Part shown: piece by piece, positions 50,701 to 63,919 of the stretch
How the letters are laid out: the number at the start of each line of letters is the position of its first letter
Position numbering within the stretch: the first letter of the stretch is position 1
NCBI GenBank assembly: GCA_003993805.1
Contig: RSEF01000004.1
Span: 4,391,490-4,455,489, forward strand
Source of the DNA: Himantopus leucocephalus
Lineage: Eukaryota; Chordata; Aves; Charadriiformes; Recurvirostridae
Direction of reading: 5' to 3'
Length of the DNA: 64,000 nt
The notes under the pieces: model-generated
What the model was told of the DNA's origin: nothing
Seen by the model: the letters and a program-made list of their open reading frames with translations, nothing else
Database searches by the model: none
Translations under genes and position numbers: made by a program

Positions 50701-53700
50701 AGTCCTTTATTACACAGATTCTAAAAGTCAGTTTATGTAAAGCAGAATGGAACTGTATTACTTCATAAGAGGGCATTGGAAATATTTGCGAAGAAAAACA
50801 TAAGGTGAAGGTAACAGCTTAATTAGTGGATAAAAAAAAAATAAATAGTGAGACCTTCAAAGAATGGTATATGTTGTAGCTGACTCGTAAGTATTCTTTT
50901 ATTTGTTCTGCATTTACACCCCTCCTGTCAAGTAGCCCATTGCACTGATAATCTTTGCAGCTGAACAGACTCCCTGAGAAACACTGGAATACTTCCTAAG
51001 ATGTATTCAGTCTTACTTCTAGTATTGTTTTTAAATATTTATAGCTATACGACAGACTAGGACTACTCCCAGGTCCACATCTAAATGAGCCATAATGTAA
51101 TTAAAGTCACTAAAAATGCCACGGAAATGTTTTCAGAGTAGCGAGTGCTAGAGAACACATAATAATGTTTTTGCAGAAGTAGCAGCAGTGTACGAAATGG
51201 AGAAAGATGAGAAACCTTTCCGAGTAAATTACAGCACTCAGGGGAAAATCACCGAGTAATGGGGAAGGGGATGTTACACTCTAATTAAAGAAAACATTCC
51301 AAACACTGAAAATTAATGTCTCGGCTGTACCTTTCATGTAGCTGCATAAGAAAATTGCATTCCTTCCATAATTCTGTGCTTTTACATTGTTGTAACAACT
51401 AGCAAATCGTCAAATGTTGAGGCCTCGCTATTTGGAAGTCTGTCTTGTCACGAGAACTTGATTAACTGAGGATGAAGCCAGATGGTCTCAGTTCTGCGGG
51501 AGTGCGGGATGTACCGCCGGGGCCGGCTCGGCCAGTCACCAGAAACCCCCCTCTTCGAACGCGGGGGTACGCTTCAGTCTGTTTTCTGAGCTGGTCAAAT
51601 TTCTGTGCTGTTATTTCGGGACTTGGGTATGTGGGAGCCCCCAGAAAAGTTGGGGATTTCAGGGGGTTTCAGGGGGATGTAAGCTGTTTTATACTTAGAC
51701 CCTTTGAAATGCCAGGTTAAGTACCTCAGTGTCTGACAATCGTTGAAACAAAAAGAGACGCTTAAATATTTTTGCAGTACTGGGCTGGAGGACTTGATTT
51801 TCTGTGCATGTTATTTTCCCTGAGTTGTTCTCCACGGTTCTTATACTCGCAATCATTTTGCTCTGTGTCCCGTTTGGTAGTATTTTATAGTCAGTTAAGT
51901 TTTTTAGAAGAGCTTGGGTGATTGCTTCAAAATTTCAAAGAATTAAATCAACTGCTTTCTTGAGAAAGTACTTTGGCTTTCACATTTGGTTTTTCAAGCT
52001 GTAATAACATTGCGCTGTGCTTGACCTTTATCTTTGGAAAAGCTTTTTAGTATTTTCTGGAACTTTTACTTCTGCTTTGTAATGAGCAATTACAATGAGT
52101 AATGTGAGTGAGCAGCTCTGCGCAGTAGTCAAAACCCAAGTAAAAGAGTGTTTATCTAAAATTTTTGACTTCCTATGAAGTTGCTTAGCGGTTTTGGCCA
52201 GTTACGGCTTTTAGCTGGTTCTGCATGAGTATATTTACTAGTTACTGGATTCGCTGTACAATCAGTCTTATATATTTTTGTCTGATATTTCCATTCCTCC
52301 CGTTCGTTTCAGTGGGATTTCCAGAAGTAGCAATTCCTTCTGTTGATGAGCTCCTGTTTGACTGACTTACATAGAGAACCGTTTCCACACCTCTCATAAG
52401 TACCATATCATGTCAGACTGTTTTTTTTGAAAATCAGCACTCGAGTAACTTAAGTCCTTAAGTATTATTGTATTAAGCATTATTGTACTTCAATGCTGTC
52501 CAATTTTGAATATTTAAGTAGAAGTAACTATTGCATTTCATTCTGTTGAAGGATTATTTTTTTGGCTCGGGACTTAAGAATCTCTAGAGTATATATTTTT
52601 ACGACTGTGAAATCTTTGCAATATAATTTAGCCTGGTACATTGCTTGTTATCTTAGAGCACAGTAAATTTGGGAATAGGACTTCTGGCAAGGAAGGTAAC
52701 CTTAAAGAAAATATTTAATGTGGTGCCCTGATTTGAGGTGAGGGTGGAATTTGTTAGTGCGAAAATGCACAATTTCATGAGCATAATGGAGAGTACTTGC
52801 AATCGTAGTATGAAATAAAACCCTGAGTGCAGGACAATTCCGGTGGATTAATTAAGGCAGTGTAAGGTAAATTTTCTGAGAATTCGGTGGTGACTGGAAA
52901 CTGTTGATGTCGTGTTCATCAGTCATTAACAGTGCGTAAGGTGTCAATAAATTTCTCAAATATAAGTATTCCAGGAATGTATTCAATTGCAGAGATTTAC
53001 AGTGTAATATGGTTATGATAATACATCAGCTGGTTGCGTGCTGGGCACTCGAGAACTGCCAAGCGTTCTGCAGTAGGTCTAAGTGCTTCACTGCAGCCTG
53101 AACACCGTGTACCCATGGTACATAATCTGTACCTTTTTCGCTTTGATCTTTTCACATCAAGCATGCCTTTTTTGAATGCAATAGTATCTTTCCGTCTGCT
53201 TACCTTGATATGGAGAAGGTGCTGCATCTCTGTAGTTTGATGCCAGTGAGTGTGTTCCAGTGCAGTTTTTAAATACGACAACTGTCTAGCAAGAGTTAAG
53301 GTTTGTGACTGTGAGTCAGCTGTTTGTTAAGGGGTGATTTTTCCCTTACTTCATATTTTTTTATATAGCTTGAAAGAAATTTTAGAAGTAAGAATGTCCT
53401 GTTTCATTTACTTAATTTAAGGTATGCTGTTACTTCCATTATGCAATTAATTTATGTAAATTAAAAATCCTAAAAGGGAGTTTACAGAAATTAGTTTGAT
53501 ACTGACTCTCAAAAACAGTCTGATGAAAAACTGTTTCTTAAGCATCAGAGAATGTTTTGTAGGTCCCTGCTAGCTGATGTGATTGTATTTTGATATAAAC
53601 AATGTGGTCTGTCTTCTAATACAAAACCGATTTCCATGTATGTATTGCACAGATATTTAATAATAGAACTCCTGATAGTCTGCCACGCGTTCATCTTCTA

Positions 53701-55186
53701 GATAGGACCTGGTCCCAGGATTGGTGTTCCTGGAGATGAAGAATAAGATTTGGAACCTTTGACTGTATGAAGGCGTTTGAGGATGTGTGAATGAAGACTT
53801 TGGATGACTGCAGTTCTTAACTCTAGGGCAAGTTAGATCAGTTCCGAGTGAATTTAAAAAAAAAATCTCCTATTCCCATACTTACTAGACTTTTGAATTG
53901 TCTAGTACTAAAGGACAATGATCAGCTTGAGTTATGCAGTATTAAAATCTTGTAATCTCTATCACGACAGGGTCATTTGAAGGTTTTTTTTAGTTCTTAG
54001 GCTGCAATCAGGTCATAGTCCTCAATTTTCATAATCTTTTTTAAAAATAACCACGAGATTCAGAAGCTTAAATTCTTTTGGCGTTACAAATATAACGAGA
54101 ATCACAAAGCTGTGGAAATTGTTGACGTTGAGTCGGACTCATGTGCACAGAGACTAGAAAGCATGTGTAAATGAAGCTTGGGTTAGAATAAGGATTGAAT
54201 GCAAAAAAGCTGCAATTCTTAGCAGGTAGCATCTGAAAATGGGCTTGCTTTGCATACGTACCACAGAGCTTGCCAAAATGCCGGGTTCACTGGAGACCTA
54301 CTTTACGTTACCTCCTGTCCCTCTGCCTTGAATCCCAAGCGGCCTCAGAAATTTAGGAGCTAAAGACGTAAGAAAGGTAGATGCAGCAACAGTGTTAAAG
54401 ATGTGCTTAGCAAGATATGGTTGCTCAAGTATTGAATGAAATTAAGGTATGATCCATACTGTGAAAGCATTTCATGTGCTCGGTATTTCTAGGGAAAATC
54501 CTGTTAGATTCATTATTTTCTCTCCCGCCCCCCCCAAGTCTCTACATTCTGTCTTATTTTTGACAATGACATGTATTTAATTTTGAACATATTCCGTAAG
54601 AGCACCACCTTGATTTACTAAAGATGCCATTTTTTTCGTTTCTAAGGAGTGTGTTAATGGAATTGAACACTGTAAATAAGTTGTCTGAAACACGTGGCAT
54701 TGGCGAGGTAGCTGTGCCATTCTCTTTGGCTGCGTTATGGCAATACAATTTTAATAATGTTAGAAAACGTTTAATGGCGAGACCTACTTTTGCATTACTC
54801 TCTGTGACCTTGGGCTGATCACCTCTCCCTTAACTGTATTTTCCACATTTCTTTCTTACAAAGATGTTCGCAGAGCTTTTCAAAGATGAAGTGCTGTATA
54901 ATTGCTATGTATCATCATTGTATAATGTATTTGACATAATTAATATATGCCATCTGCTTGTTCCTGGTCTCATTTCTTTGTTCGAAATAAGGAATACATT
55001 GGATCTCCCCTTGCAGTCATGAATATATACGTCGCACTGAATATTTATTTGCTCATGTGTAAACCACCTTGAGCACTGCAAAATGATGAAATATTGCTGA
55101 TTCTATGGTATTCATTAAATTCTACATAATCATTTAGACACCAAATTAAGAAAGTGTTTTGATTCCTCTTTCTGTTTACTTAATAG
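47767..55186. other. KLHL13 intron 4
   Basis: 7420 bp, AT-rich. A brief GC-rich patch occurs near 51490-51570. No repeat family or other gene recognised. Confidence 0.85.
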
Positions 55187-55982
55187 GTTTCGTTGGAAAA
55201 CTGTGTTGAGGTTGGGCGAATTGCCAACACATACAATCTCACAGAAGTGGATAAATATGTTAATAATTTCATCCTGAAAAACTTCCCTGCGTTATTAAGT
55301 ACTGGTGAATTTGTGAAACTCCCCTTTGAACGTCTTGCCTTTGTGCTTTCAAGCAATAGCCTTAAGCACTGCACTGAACTTGAACTATTCAAGGCGGCTT
55401 GTCGCTGGCTACGCTACGAGGAGCCTCGGATGGAGTACGCCGCAAAGCTCATGAAGAACATCAGGTTTCCGCTGATGACGCCCCAGGATCTTATTAACTA
55501 TGTTCAAACAGTGGACTTCATGAGAACTGATAACACCTGCGTCAACTTGCTTCTGGAAGCCAGCAATTACCAAATGATGCCATACATGCAGCCGGTTATG
55601 CAGTCAGAGAGAACTGCCATTCGGTCAGACAGCACGCACTTGGTGACGTTGGGGGGAGTGCTGAGGCAGCAGCTGGTGGTCAGCAAGGAGTTACGGATGT
55701 ACGACGAAAAGGCCCACGAGTGGAAATCCTTAGCTCCCATGGATGCACCAAGGTACCAGCACGGCATCGCCGTGATTGGAAACTTTCTTTACGTAGTCGG
55801 GGGCCAGAGCAATTACGACACAAAAGGAAAGACGGCGGTTGACACGGTCTTTAGGTTTGATCCTCGCTACAACAAGTGGATGCAAGTCGCCTCTTTAAAT
55901 GAGAAGCGCACCTTCTTCCACCTAAGTGCCCTCAAAGGACATTTGTACGCAGTTGGTGGTCGAAACGCGGCGGGTGAGCTAG
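55187..55982 (+). CDS. KLHL13: KLHL13 exon 5 (BACK domain and first kelch blades)
   Basis: The exon is 796 nt, the largest here, after TTTACTTAATAG (AG 55185-55186), with a strong GTGAGT donor at 55983. It encodes residues 191-455 plus one base. Residues about 191-300 are the BACK domain ([15 protein letters not shown], then [15 protein letters not shown]), which links BTB to kelch and sets the adaptor geometry. Kelch blades follow from about residue 342, with Gly-Gly pairs at 346-347, 395-396 (YVVGG) and 447-448 (YAVGG) and spaced Trp at 369 and 421. The kelch propeller binds substrates, reported to include Aurora B for the mammalian KLHL9/KLHL13 ligase. Reading past the donor gives a stop after a few residues, which confirms the exon end. 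The first codon is GTT (V191); no start codon belongs here. Confidence 0.99.
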
Positions 55983-56656
55983 GTGAGTGCTGCTCCTGAA
56001 ACATGGCTTCTTGCCCTGCTCGTTGGGCCCTGAAGGGCCGTACTGCCCCATGGACGGGTGGAGAGGAACTGAGCTGAAGCTCTTGGTGTGCAGCTTCTTT
56101 CTGCCAGTACTGCAAATGCGTAGAGAAATTTGTCTGTGTACTATTAGCAGTTCATTTTAGAAGGGTTTCCACAAAAAAAAATTTCCAAATACATGTATCT
56201 TGTCTATTGATGCATGATATCCAGTGTCTTCACCTTGATCATCAAATGTGAAGTAAGTGTGTGCGTCTACCTGTGTAAGTGTGCGTATATATAAACACAG
56301 CTATATACAGAAAAAAACAGTACTTAAGCTGAGAAACCAAACCCGCTCTTTTCAATCTTCAGGGATACCTGGCTTTCCAACTGAAAATCACTGTTCAATG
56401 CAGGTTGTATTTTAAAAGACACAGATTTTCTGGAATAGTCATTTTGAAATGCCTTTTTTATTTCTTTTTTTTTTTTCTTTTAAAGTGGGCTAATGACTGA
56501 GTGATTTGTTTCACTCACAGATCAGTGAGATTCAGATCTCCTGAGATTCTGGACTTCTAAATTACTAAAAACGTTATATTTTGCCTGTGATCTTGTGACT
56601 ACACAGTTAACTTCTTCATAGGAATGACTCTCTCCTGCTGCCTCCTTTACCCGCCC

Positions 56657-56693
56657 NNNNNNNNNNNNNNNNNCCCCCCCCCCCCCCCCCCCC
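56657..56693. repeat. 17-N gap followed by a 20-bp poly-C run
   Basis: 17 N (56657-56673) are followed by an uninterrupted C20 (56674-56693) and preceded by CCCGCCC. The gap is probably an unresolved longer C tract within the last visible KLHL13 intron. Confidence 0.9.
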
Positions 56694-57273
56694 ATGCAAA
56701 TGATGATTCATTTTACTTGAGCAAAAGAAAAAACAAATCCATTTCAGGGAAATAAGATGGTTGGAGACAAAGAATAAATACATGATAACTTTTAATTTAA
56801 CAAAAGTCAGTAGAGGATGGCCTGTATTAATCCACTGTGTTTTCCAAAGCCATTTTGCAGTCATGTCTGGGAGCATACACTTAATTGTAAACTTGTCTGT
56901 GCTTTAAAAACGAAATGTTACAGTGATTCTACTTGGAACTTTAGCACAATATTTTATCTAAACAAGATGTAACATTTCATTGTTTTGTTTGCTGCTTTCA
57001 GGCCAGTACTTAACCGTGCCTTGTCAAGTCTTTGTGGCAGTCAGTATCTCTTGCTGCTAAGATTTGCTTTCTAATTAATGCATCTCAGTCGTTCACATAA
57101 ACACTTTGTTTCATGATCATGTTGCAAACTTTTGTTTGGAAACATACAGTACATTGCTTCCTCTACACAAAGCAGGGCTGGTTTTGCTAGAAGCTTAAAA
57201 TCCATTCTAATGTTTGATGAAATGAGCCGTTGAAAAATGCCTCCTATTTCCAGACAACATGGGAAACTGTTCT

Positions 57274-57347
57274 GCAATAACTTGTTTTCCCTAGACAGCC
57301 TTTTGCTGATGCAATAACTTGTTTTCCCTAGACAGCCTTTTGCTGTT
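57274..57347. repeat. 37-bp tandem duplication (2 copies)
   Basis: Copies at 57274-57310 and 57311-57347 (GCAATAACTTGTTTTCCCTA onward) differ only at the second-last base. This is a recent local duplication within intron 5. Confidence 0.95.
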
Positions 57348-58536
57348 GCAGATCCCAAGGTTTTCTGGGGTTTTTTTGTGTGTCACTTTATCTACCTGAA
57401 AACACATTCTAATATTCAGCTTAATGTACAAACTAACATGTATTGATCCTCATCTTGACTATCAAAGACCTGACCTTCATTGAGCAATTTTCTAATGCTA
57501 TGAATTATTAGCAGATAACCGGATTGCTGTCCTTGTGTGCTGTACCATCTAAACAGAGTTGGGTTATGTCAGTGAAAAAGTTGCATGTCTAACAAAATCC
57601 ATATGAAATATTACTGTCACTAAGCCAGTGCAACCTGTGTGTGCAGCAGGCTTTAAGTGCAGTGTTATTCTTAAATTAGATCAGGCAGCACCATTCTGCT
57701 GACCTCAACTCTTCTGCAGCGTTAATTAAAATACTAAAATCTATTCACCTGTCTAAAATTCTTCTGTAAAGATATCATTAAAATGCTGCAACGATTTCCA
57801 CACAGACCTGAAAAATGTCATTGGATCATTCTGCGGGAAGAGCGCTTTATAAATGCTAAATATTGTAGCTGTCTGATGCTTTGATTTGGGGCTTCAGTTT
57901 CTTCTCTTGTTAATTGTGAGGCAAGTCACTTTTCATTTTCATGTTTCTTTCATAAACCTTGACAGCCGAAAGATGAAATCCAGCTTAAACTTCCCATTCT
58001 CTTCAGATGAGAAAAACTCTGAAGCTTTTCTTAGAAGAGAAGGTCAAATGTGTGTTGGACAGGTATTAAAGAAGTTGCCCTTGGGTTCAAACTAATTTCA
58101 ATCTGTTGTTAGAGAGGAAAAATTCCCAAAACCTGAATTCAGCTTTCTGGAAGATCAGCTCTTATGGAAAAGGGCCAAAGGATTAAAGTTACTAAAATGA
58201 ATTTCTTTATTATTTTTTCTCCTGACATTCACTGGAATAAAAATTATACTTTTGGGGGGCTATCAAGCCTTCCCAAAACGGTTTTCAAATATTTCATCTT
58301 CTGAGACCTTTGGAAGGACCACTTTCTACCTCAGTAGTATGTGCTTTAGCAGGAATAAACAGCTGCTGGTTTAACAGTGTGTGCCGCTGAGAAAAGTGTG
58401 GGTCATTGGTAAGGACAGGTGAATTTGCATGTGTGTGGTAGGTGCCTTGGAATGTGGTAATGGATCTTTGAAATGTACTGAATTATGAAATTATAATCCA
58501 GATTTTTTCAACCCTGTGACAATTTAATGCTGCGCA

Positions 58537-59085
58537 GAGTCATGGAATGGTTAGAGTTGGGAGGGACCTTAAAGCTCATCTAGGTTCCACCCCCCTGCAC
58601 TGGGCAGGGACACCTCCCACCAGCCCAGGTTGCTCCAAGCCCCGTCCAACCTGGCCTTGAACACCTCCAAGGATGGGGCAGCCACAGCTTCTCGGGGCAA
58701 ACTGCCTCACCACCCTCACTGGAAAAAATTTCTTCCTCATATCTCATCTAAATCTCCATCTTTCAGTGTAAAACCATTCCCCCTTGTCCCATGGCTCCCC
58801 TCCCTGATCCAGAGTCCCTCCCCAGCTCTCCTGGAGCCCCTTTAGGCACTGGAAGGGGCTCTGAGGTCTCCCCGGAGCCTTCTCTTCTCCAGGCTGAACA
58901 CCCCCAACTCTCTCAGCCTGTCCTCACAGCAGAGGGGCTCCAGCCCTCGCAGCATCTCTGTGGCCTCCTCTGGACCCACTCCACCAAGTCCATGTCTCTC
59001 CTGTGCTGAGGCCCCCGAGCTAGAGGCAGCACTGCAGGGGGGTCTCCACAGAGCGGAGGAGAGGGGCAGAATCCCCCCCTCCCCA
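58537..59085 (-). mobile_element. CR1 LINE 3' end, longest copy in window
   Basis: Begins AGAGTCATGGAATGGTTAGA and continues past the segment shared with the 19408 copy. It then adds the CR1 stretch ACCAAGTCCATGTCTCTCCT and GAGGCAGCACTGCAGG, to about 59085. Lies in intron 5 opposite to transcription. Confidence 0.9.
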
Positions 59086-61333
59086 GATGCCCTCTAGAAG
59101 CGTGCACCACTCCTAGAAGGATTGTGCGTGATCCTGGTTGGTTCTTTTTAAGTGTCAGAGCAGGCACCTGCCGGTGGTATTCCCAGAGGGCAGGAGAACA
59201 GCCCTCCAGCATGAGGAGGAGACCAGCCTGGAGAAGGCAGGTGTGTTAAAAAGGCAGGACTTTTCAGAAAGCAGACAAAGGGAAAGCCAGGTGTGGCTCA
59301 CAGAGGTACTCATGGAAAAGAGCTCATCGGCAATGTCCAGCTGTGCTGCTGTGCAGAGCACTGGCTGCTGTTTGCTCTTCTCAGACAAGTAGATTTTTTG
59401 TAGCTCTTTTTTGAAGGAGTTCAGTTGCGGTGCTTGATGATGATGACTGAAGCTGTGCCTTCAAGTATTAGAGAACTTGTGCAGTTAGGTACTTTCCAGA
59501 TACTTCAGGCTCTGCTGTTGATAGGCTTGAGTGGAGTTTGACATTTTTATGTACGGTGCTTGCCTAAGCGCTTCAGGGGATGTTGGGTTGCGACTAAACC
59601 GCAGATTCATTGATACCTTCGTCCTCATGCTGCAATAAAGACAGAAAGAGAAGACTTCTAGTCCAGGGCAGGACAGTTACTTTTTCTTCTGACCCCCTGC
59701 CCAACAAATGAGAAGGCATTTATTTGCTGGGTGCCCTCTATGATGCTTAACCCTCAATTCAAGCAACTCCTTGTTTATGTAAAAACTTCCTCTTGTGAAG
59801 CTAAATAATATGTATATTTTAAATGTTGTTGGTTAAGAAGAAAAATATACATCATTACCCAGCTGGACTGTCTGTGTAGTACAGTGAACGTCAAACCAAA
59901 GGGGGAACTGGAGGACCTCTTGCATAGGAGCTTATTTTGAAGTGGCTCCTTGCTGCGCTAGGGACAAAATTACTCAGGGCGCTATTTAATTTAACCAAGT
60001 CAGCTTTGAGTTCTGCAGAAGGAAACTGAATTATAGAAATAATATAACAAAAGGAAGATCCTGGGTTTTGGGACATGACGCGCAGTTGCTACGTGCTGCT
60101 GTAATAAACCTCAGGACGCATTAGAAGCTGCTGACAGAGAAGTGGTAAATATCTGCGTACTCCTCAAATAGCATCACAGATGGCACTATAAAATGAGTGC
60201 AGACTGGGCATCCCTTGGGACTGCCAGAGCTTTGTGTCTTTTTGAGATTGCTTAATTCTATTAAAATGAGGCCTGTCTTCCCTGGATTATGGTAATGAAC
60301 AGATCAGAAGTTCCACTGTTAAACGTAAATAAAGCCTGATTTGAATCATTCGTGCTGGTGGGAGAATGAATCTATCAGTCTCACGCTATATAGAATATAT
60401 GCTTAGGTTCAGTAAAGTAGCAGTTCTGGTGAGTGTTTTGTGGATGATGCTTTGTCTGGAGATGATGTATAGAACATCCTGATGCCTCTTTCAAATTAAC
60501 GGGCACCTTAAAGAGCTGAAATTTTATACATTTTTTTTTTTTTTCCTTTTCAGTGCAGAGGGAGAGCTTAAGAGAGAGAAGTAGAATGACCTTGCAAGGA
60601 GACAGGGAAACAACTATGCAGAACAGCCAAACAGAGCAGTAGGGTTTATTCAGCTGGGAAATAATTAGCTTTGTTTTGGAGCACGGTAGATTTGTGATTT
60701 GAGTTGGCATGATTTGACTGAAATACTGTCAGACGGTGCTTTAGTTCTGCTGGTGATGGTCGAGAGAATTTTGAAGCCACGTGAGAAATTGAGGGATCTT
60801 GGACTCCACAGCGTCCTCTCTCAGATAACTAATGTCTCTACAACGTGGTGATAGTGGTGGCAGTAACGCATACCAACTTCTGCATTTTTATCTTCTCCGG
60901 CTAAAGTGATCTTTTGGCTGTAGCTTCTCTCGTAAATGCAATCCATAGCGCAGAGTGAGCTTAAAAAGTGGTCCGGCCTTGAATGTCATGTTAATCTGGG
61001 TGCTGCTGGTGTTGTGATTGCTTTCTCGTACTCTGCTCTTCCTGTCCTTCATAGTCTATTAGAAATTTAAGTTGCTCACCTCCGCACAGAGTGGCAGTGC
61101 TGTGGGAAAGAGGATGCCTTTGTTTTTGTGAAAGCAAGTAGAAGGAGGATTTCGGCACAGCGGAGCAGCGAACAGCAGGTCGGAAGGGTCTGCTGTCAGG
61201 GTAGAACTGGGACAGCTATAATTACTTGCACGTCAAATCTGTTTTTCTCTGTTCTTGAAATTTCTGCACATCTTTGTTTTCTTCTGATTGCTAAATAGAG
61301 CGGAGTAGGAAGCTTTCCTTTTTAGAAAAGAAT

Positions 61334-61389
61334 ATTGGAATGGATGAATACATTTATACAAATTGGAATGGATGAATACATTTATACAA
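61334..61389. repeat. 28-bp perfect tandem duplication (2 copies)
   Basis: ATTGGAATGGATGAATACAT plus TTATACAA occurs twice, head to tail, without mismatch, at 61334-61361 and 61362-61389 in intron 5. Confidence 0.95.
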
Positions 61390-63919
61390 GAAAGAGCATG
61401 GCTTTATTTGGGGATGGGGCAAATAGTGCGTGTCGTGTCAAGATGGCAGTACACAGAAATATAACTCTGAGGTTTAATTTTAGGTTTAGTTTGTGGAATC
61501 AGTTCTTGGTGCCCATACCTTTATTTGGGCAAGAGGCCGTCTCTGGCGTTCACTGGCTTCAGGGCTGTGTAAGTCCCTGATGGATATACAAAGTCTGCAG
61601 GTTATCAAATGGGAAAAATGCCAAAATTTAAGAAGCGATTTTTGACTTCATTAAAAAAAAGTAAAAATCACAAATTTGGCATGTCAACAGTAGTGTATAG
61701 ACACTTGACTTCAGTTACTTCGCATCATTTTTTTATTTTTTGTCTATCTTGCAAAGCACTGAGGTGACTGGCGAAACTGGGAGTATACATGCAAGGCACT
61801 CTTACAAAACCAGAAGCACTTCAGGCTGTCATTACCGATTTTAAACAGTTTTGGGATTGTGAAATTAATTATTTTGTACTTGTCAATCAATGTATACAAT
61901 ATCTGTTGAAAGAAATGGGAATTTAGTGGGGTTTGCCTTATATTGTGAACTTAATGTTCTGGACCAGCACTTTTCTGTAATTCTTAAATTTAAATTTCAG
62001 CTCTTAGGTGGGGAAAAGCGGAAGAAAATCCAGTGTGTTGTAACAATTTAGCAATTCTCATATGTAATATAGATTTTTCTTTTATTTTAAGCTTAGATGA
62101 TGCTGAACTGGTTGTCAAACAGTATTCCTGATGCTGGGACTGAAAGCTTCTATTTTGAATGTGTCTTCTTCAGATACTAATTGCAATTACAAAATATCAT
62201 CCTGTTTTGCAACAATAAGGAGGTTGTATGTTTTACAGCAGCTAAAAGATATTTCAGAAGGGCACCGTAATATTCTGTTTGCTACAGTTTTTCTTTGACT
62301 AGGGATCTTTTGGAGACTGTAGCTAAACTTCACTCTTCCAAAATGCTCCAAAGGATTTTTTAATTTTTTTTTTTAAAAGACAGATTTGGAATTTAGGGTG
62401 AAGTACCTTGTAGTCACTGCATGAGCGTTACTGATTGAGGTACTTTACTGGCCTGGCCAGTACTGCTCATTCTGCAGGCTTATACTAACACTAACTAGGT
62501 TCGCCTTTAAAATGTAGAGTTTCTCAGCTTTTAAATTTTTTTTTTTTTTGGCTTTCAGTTGATGTGTAATCCTGGACTGTAAGTCACCATCACTGATTCC
62601 ATAGAGCTGGCTCAGATTTTCTGCGCTTGATTGAATAAATAGCTTGTTCTAGAGCAAGTAAAATGCCACTTTCAAAGACAGATTCAGTTTTGTACGTATA
62701 GTTCATAAACATCTCTCTTCAGAGATTAAGCATTGTATAACAAGCATTAAAATCTGAGTCTTAATTATTTAAAATGAGACTTAATTTGTCTTTAAGATAA
62801 CATAATTATTGATAATTGCTTTGTGCATCGTAAGGTCACTATATTACAGGGTTTTTCAGGATCTCTTGCCCCTCTGGTCATATTTTACTATGCAAACTGC
62901 CATTCCCTACAGCTTGCTCAGATCCATTATTAAATCTGGTTTCTGTTCCTATTCTCTGTGCTTATTGCATAGCCCTTTTCCTGCAACCCCGTGTCTCTTC
63001 CACCCCACTTCGAAGAGAGGATTCCTTCTCAGAAATGCTTTCTGCAAGGACACCTGGGCTTTGGGTTTCTTTTTAATTAGTACTAACCTCTGGGATTTCT
63101 GATTTGGTGATTTTAACATTCGAATTCCCAAAGAACACTGCCCAAATGGAGCTGTGTATCAACGCAGGCGCTGCTCTTCTCTGTTCAGGATTCGATGATG
63201 TTTCATCTTGCAGGTTTTTTTAAAGCTTGGCTTTTGTAAGCTCTTTGAATTAGTGACTTGCATATGCTGTGCTATATGTTGCTGTGCACAAGTACTTGAA
63301 ACAGTGCAAGACAATAGAAAATTAGTCAATAGTTGCTGCCCCCTTTTGAGGGCGTAGGACCATTTCAATGCAAAATACCAAGAAGAAAATCTAGCCTGAT
63401 TTTCTGCATGAGTGGGACGTTGCTGAAGACATGAGTGTGAAAAGAATGTCCTGGTTGCCAGATACGTTGATCCTCTTTGAGACAGGTTTTAACTTTTTTC
63501 CGTCTCTCTCTACAGCAGACACCAAAGGGAGTTGTGCAAGAGGAAATGGGTAGAAAAGCTGCATTCATCCAGCTTTTGCCATTTTCGCTGATGTCCCACA
63601 GCTGTAGCTCTGGCAGGGTTCACGAGCTGGGGCAGGTTGTGTGTCAGGCAGGAATGGGAATGAGACAAGTGGAAGGCAAGAATGCGAGAGGATTTTTTTT
63701 TTTTTCTTCCTTTTTGTTCCTCTGGGACAAAGCTTCAGGTTTTTCTGTATTGTCTCTCAACATAATGCTCAGTAATTCCCTTGACGCTTTCTTAGCTGAA
63801 CAATGTTTCTCATTGATACTTCCTCTGTTTATGAATATATTACTGCCACTGCGACTGTTCTCAAAACCAAACTGCCATGCTATCTTCAACATTTTTATAT
63901 TCTCATTTGTTTCAAACAG

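Larger units (their letters stand above)
55983..63919. other. KLHL13 intron 5
   Basis: 7937 bp with the poly-C/N tract at 56657, the 37-bp and 28-bp tandem duplications and the CR1 at 58537. It splits the third kelch blade in phase 1. No other gene recognised. Confidence 0.88.
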
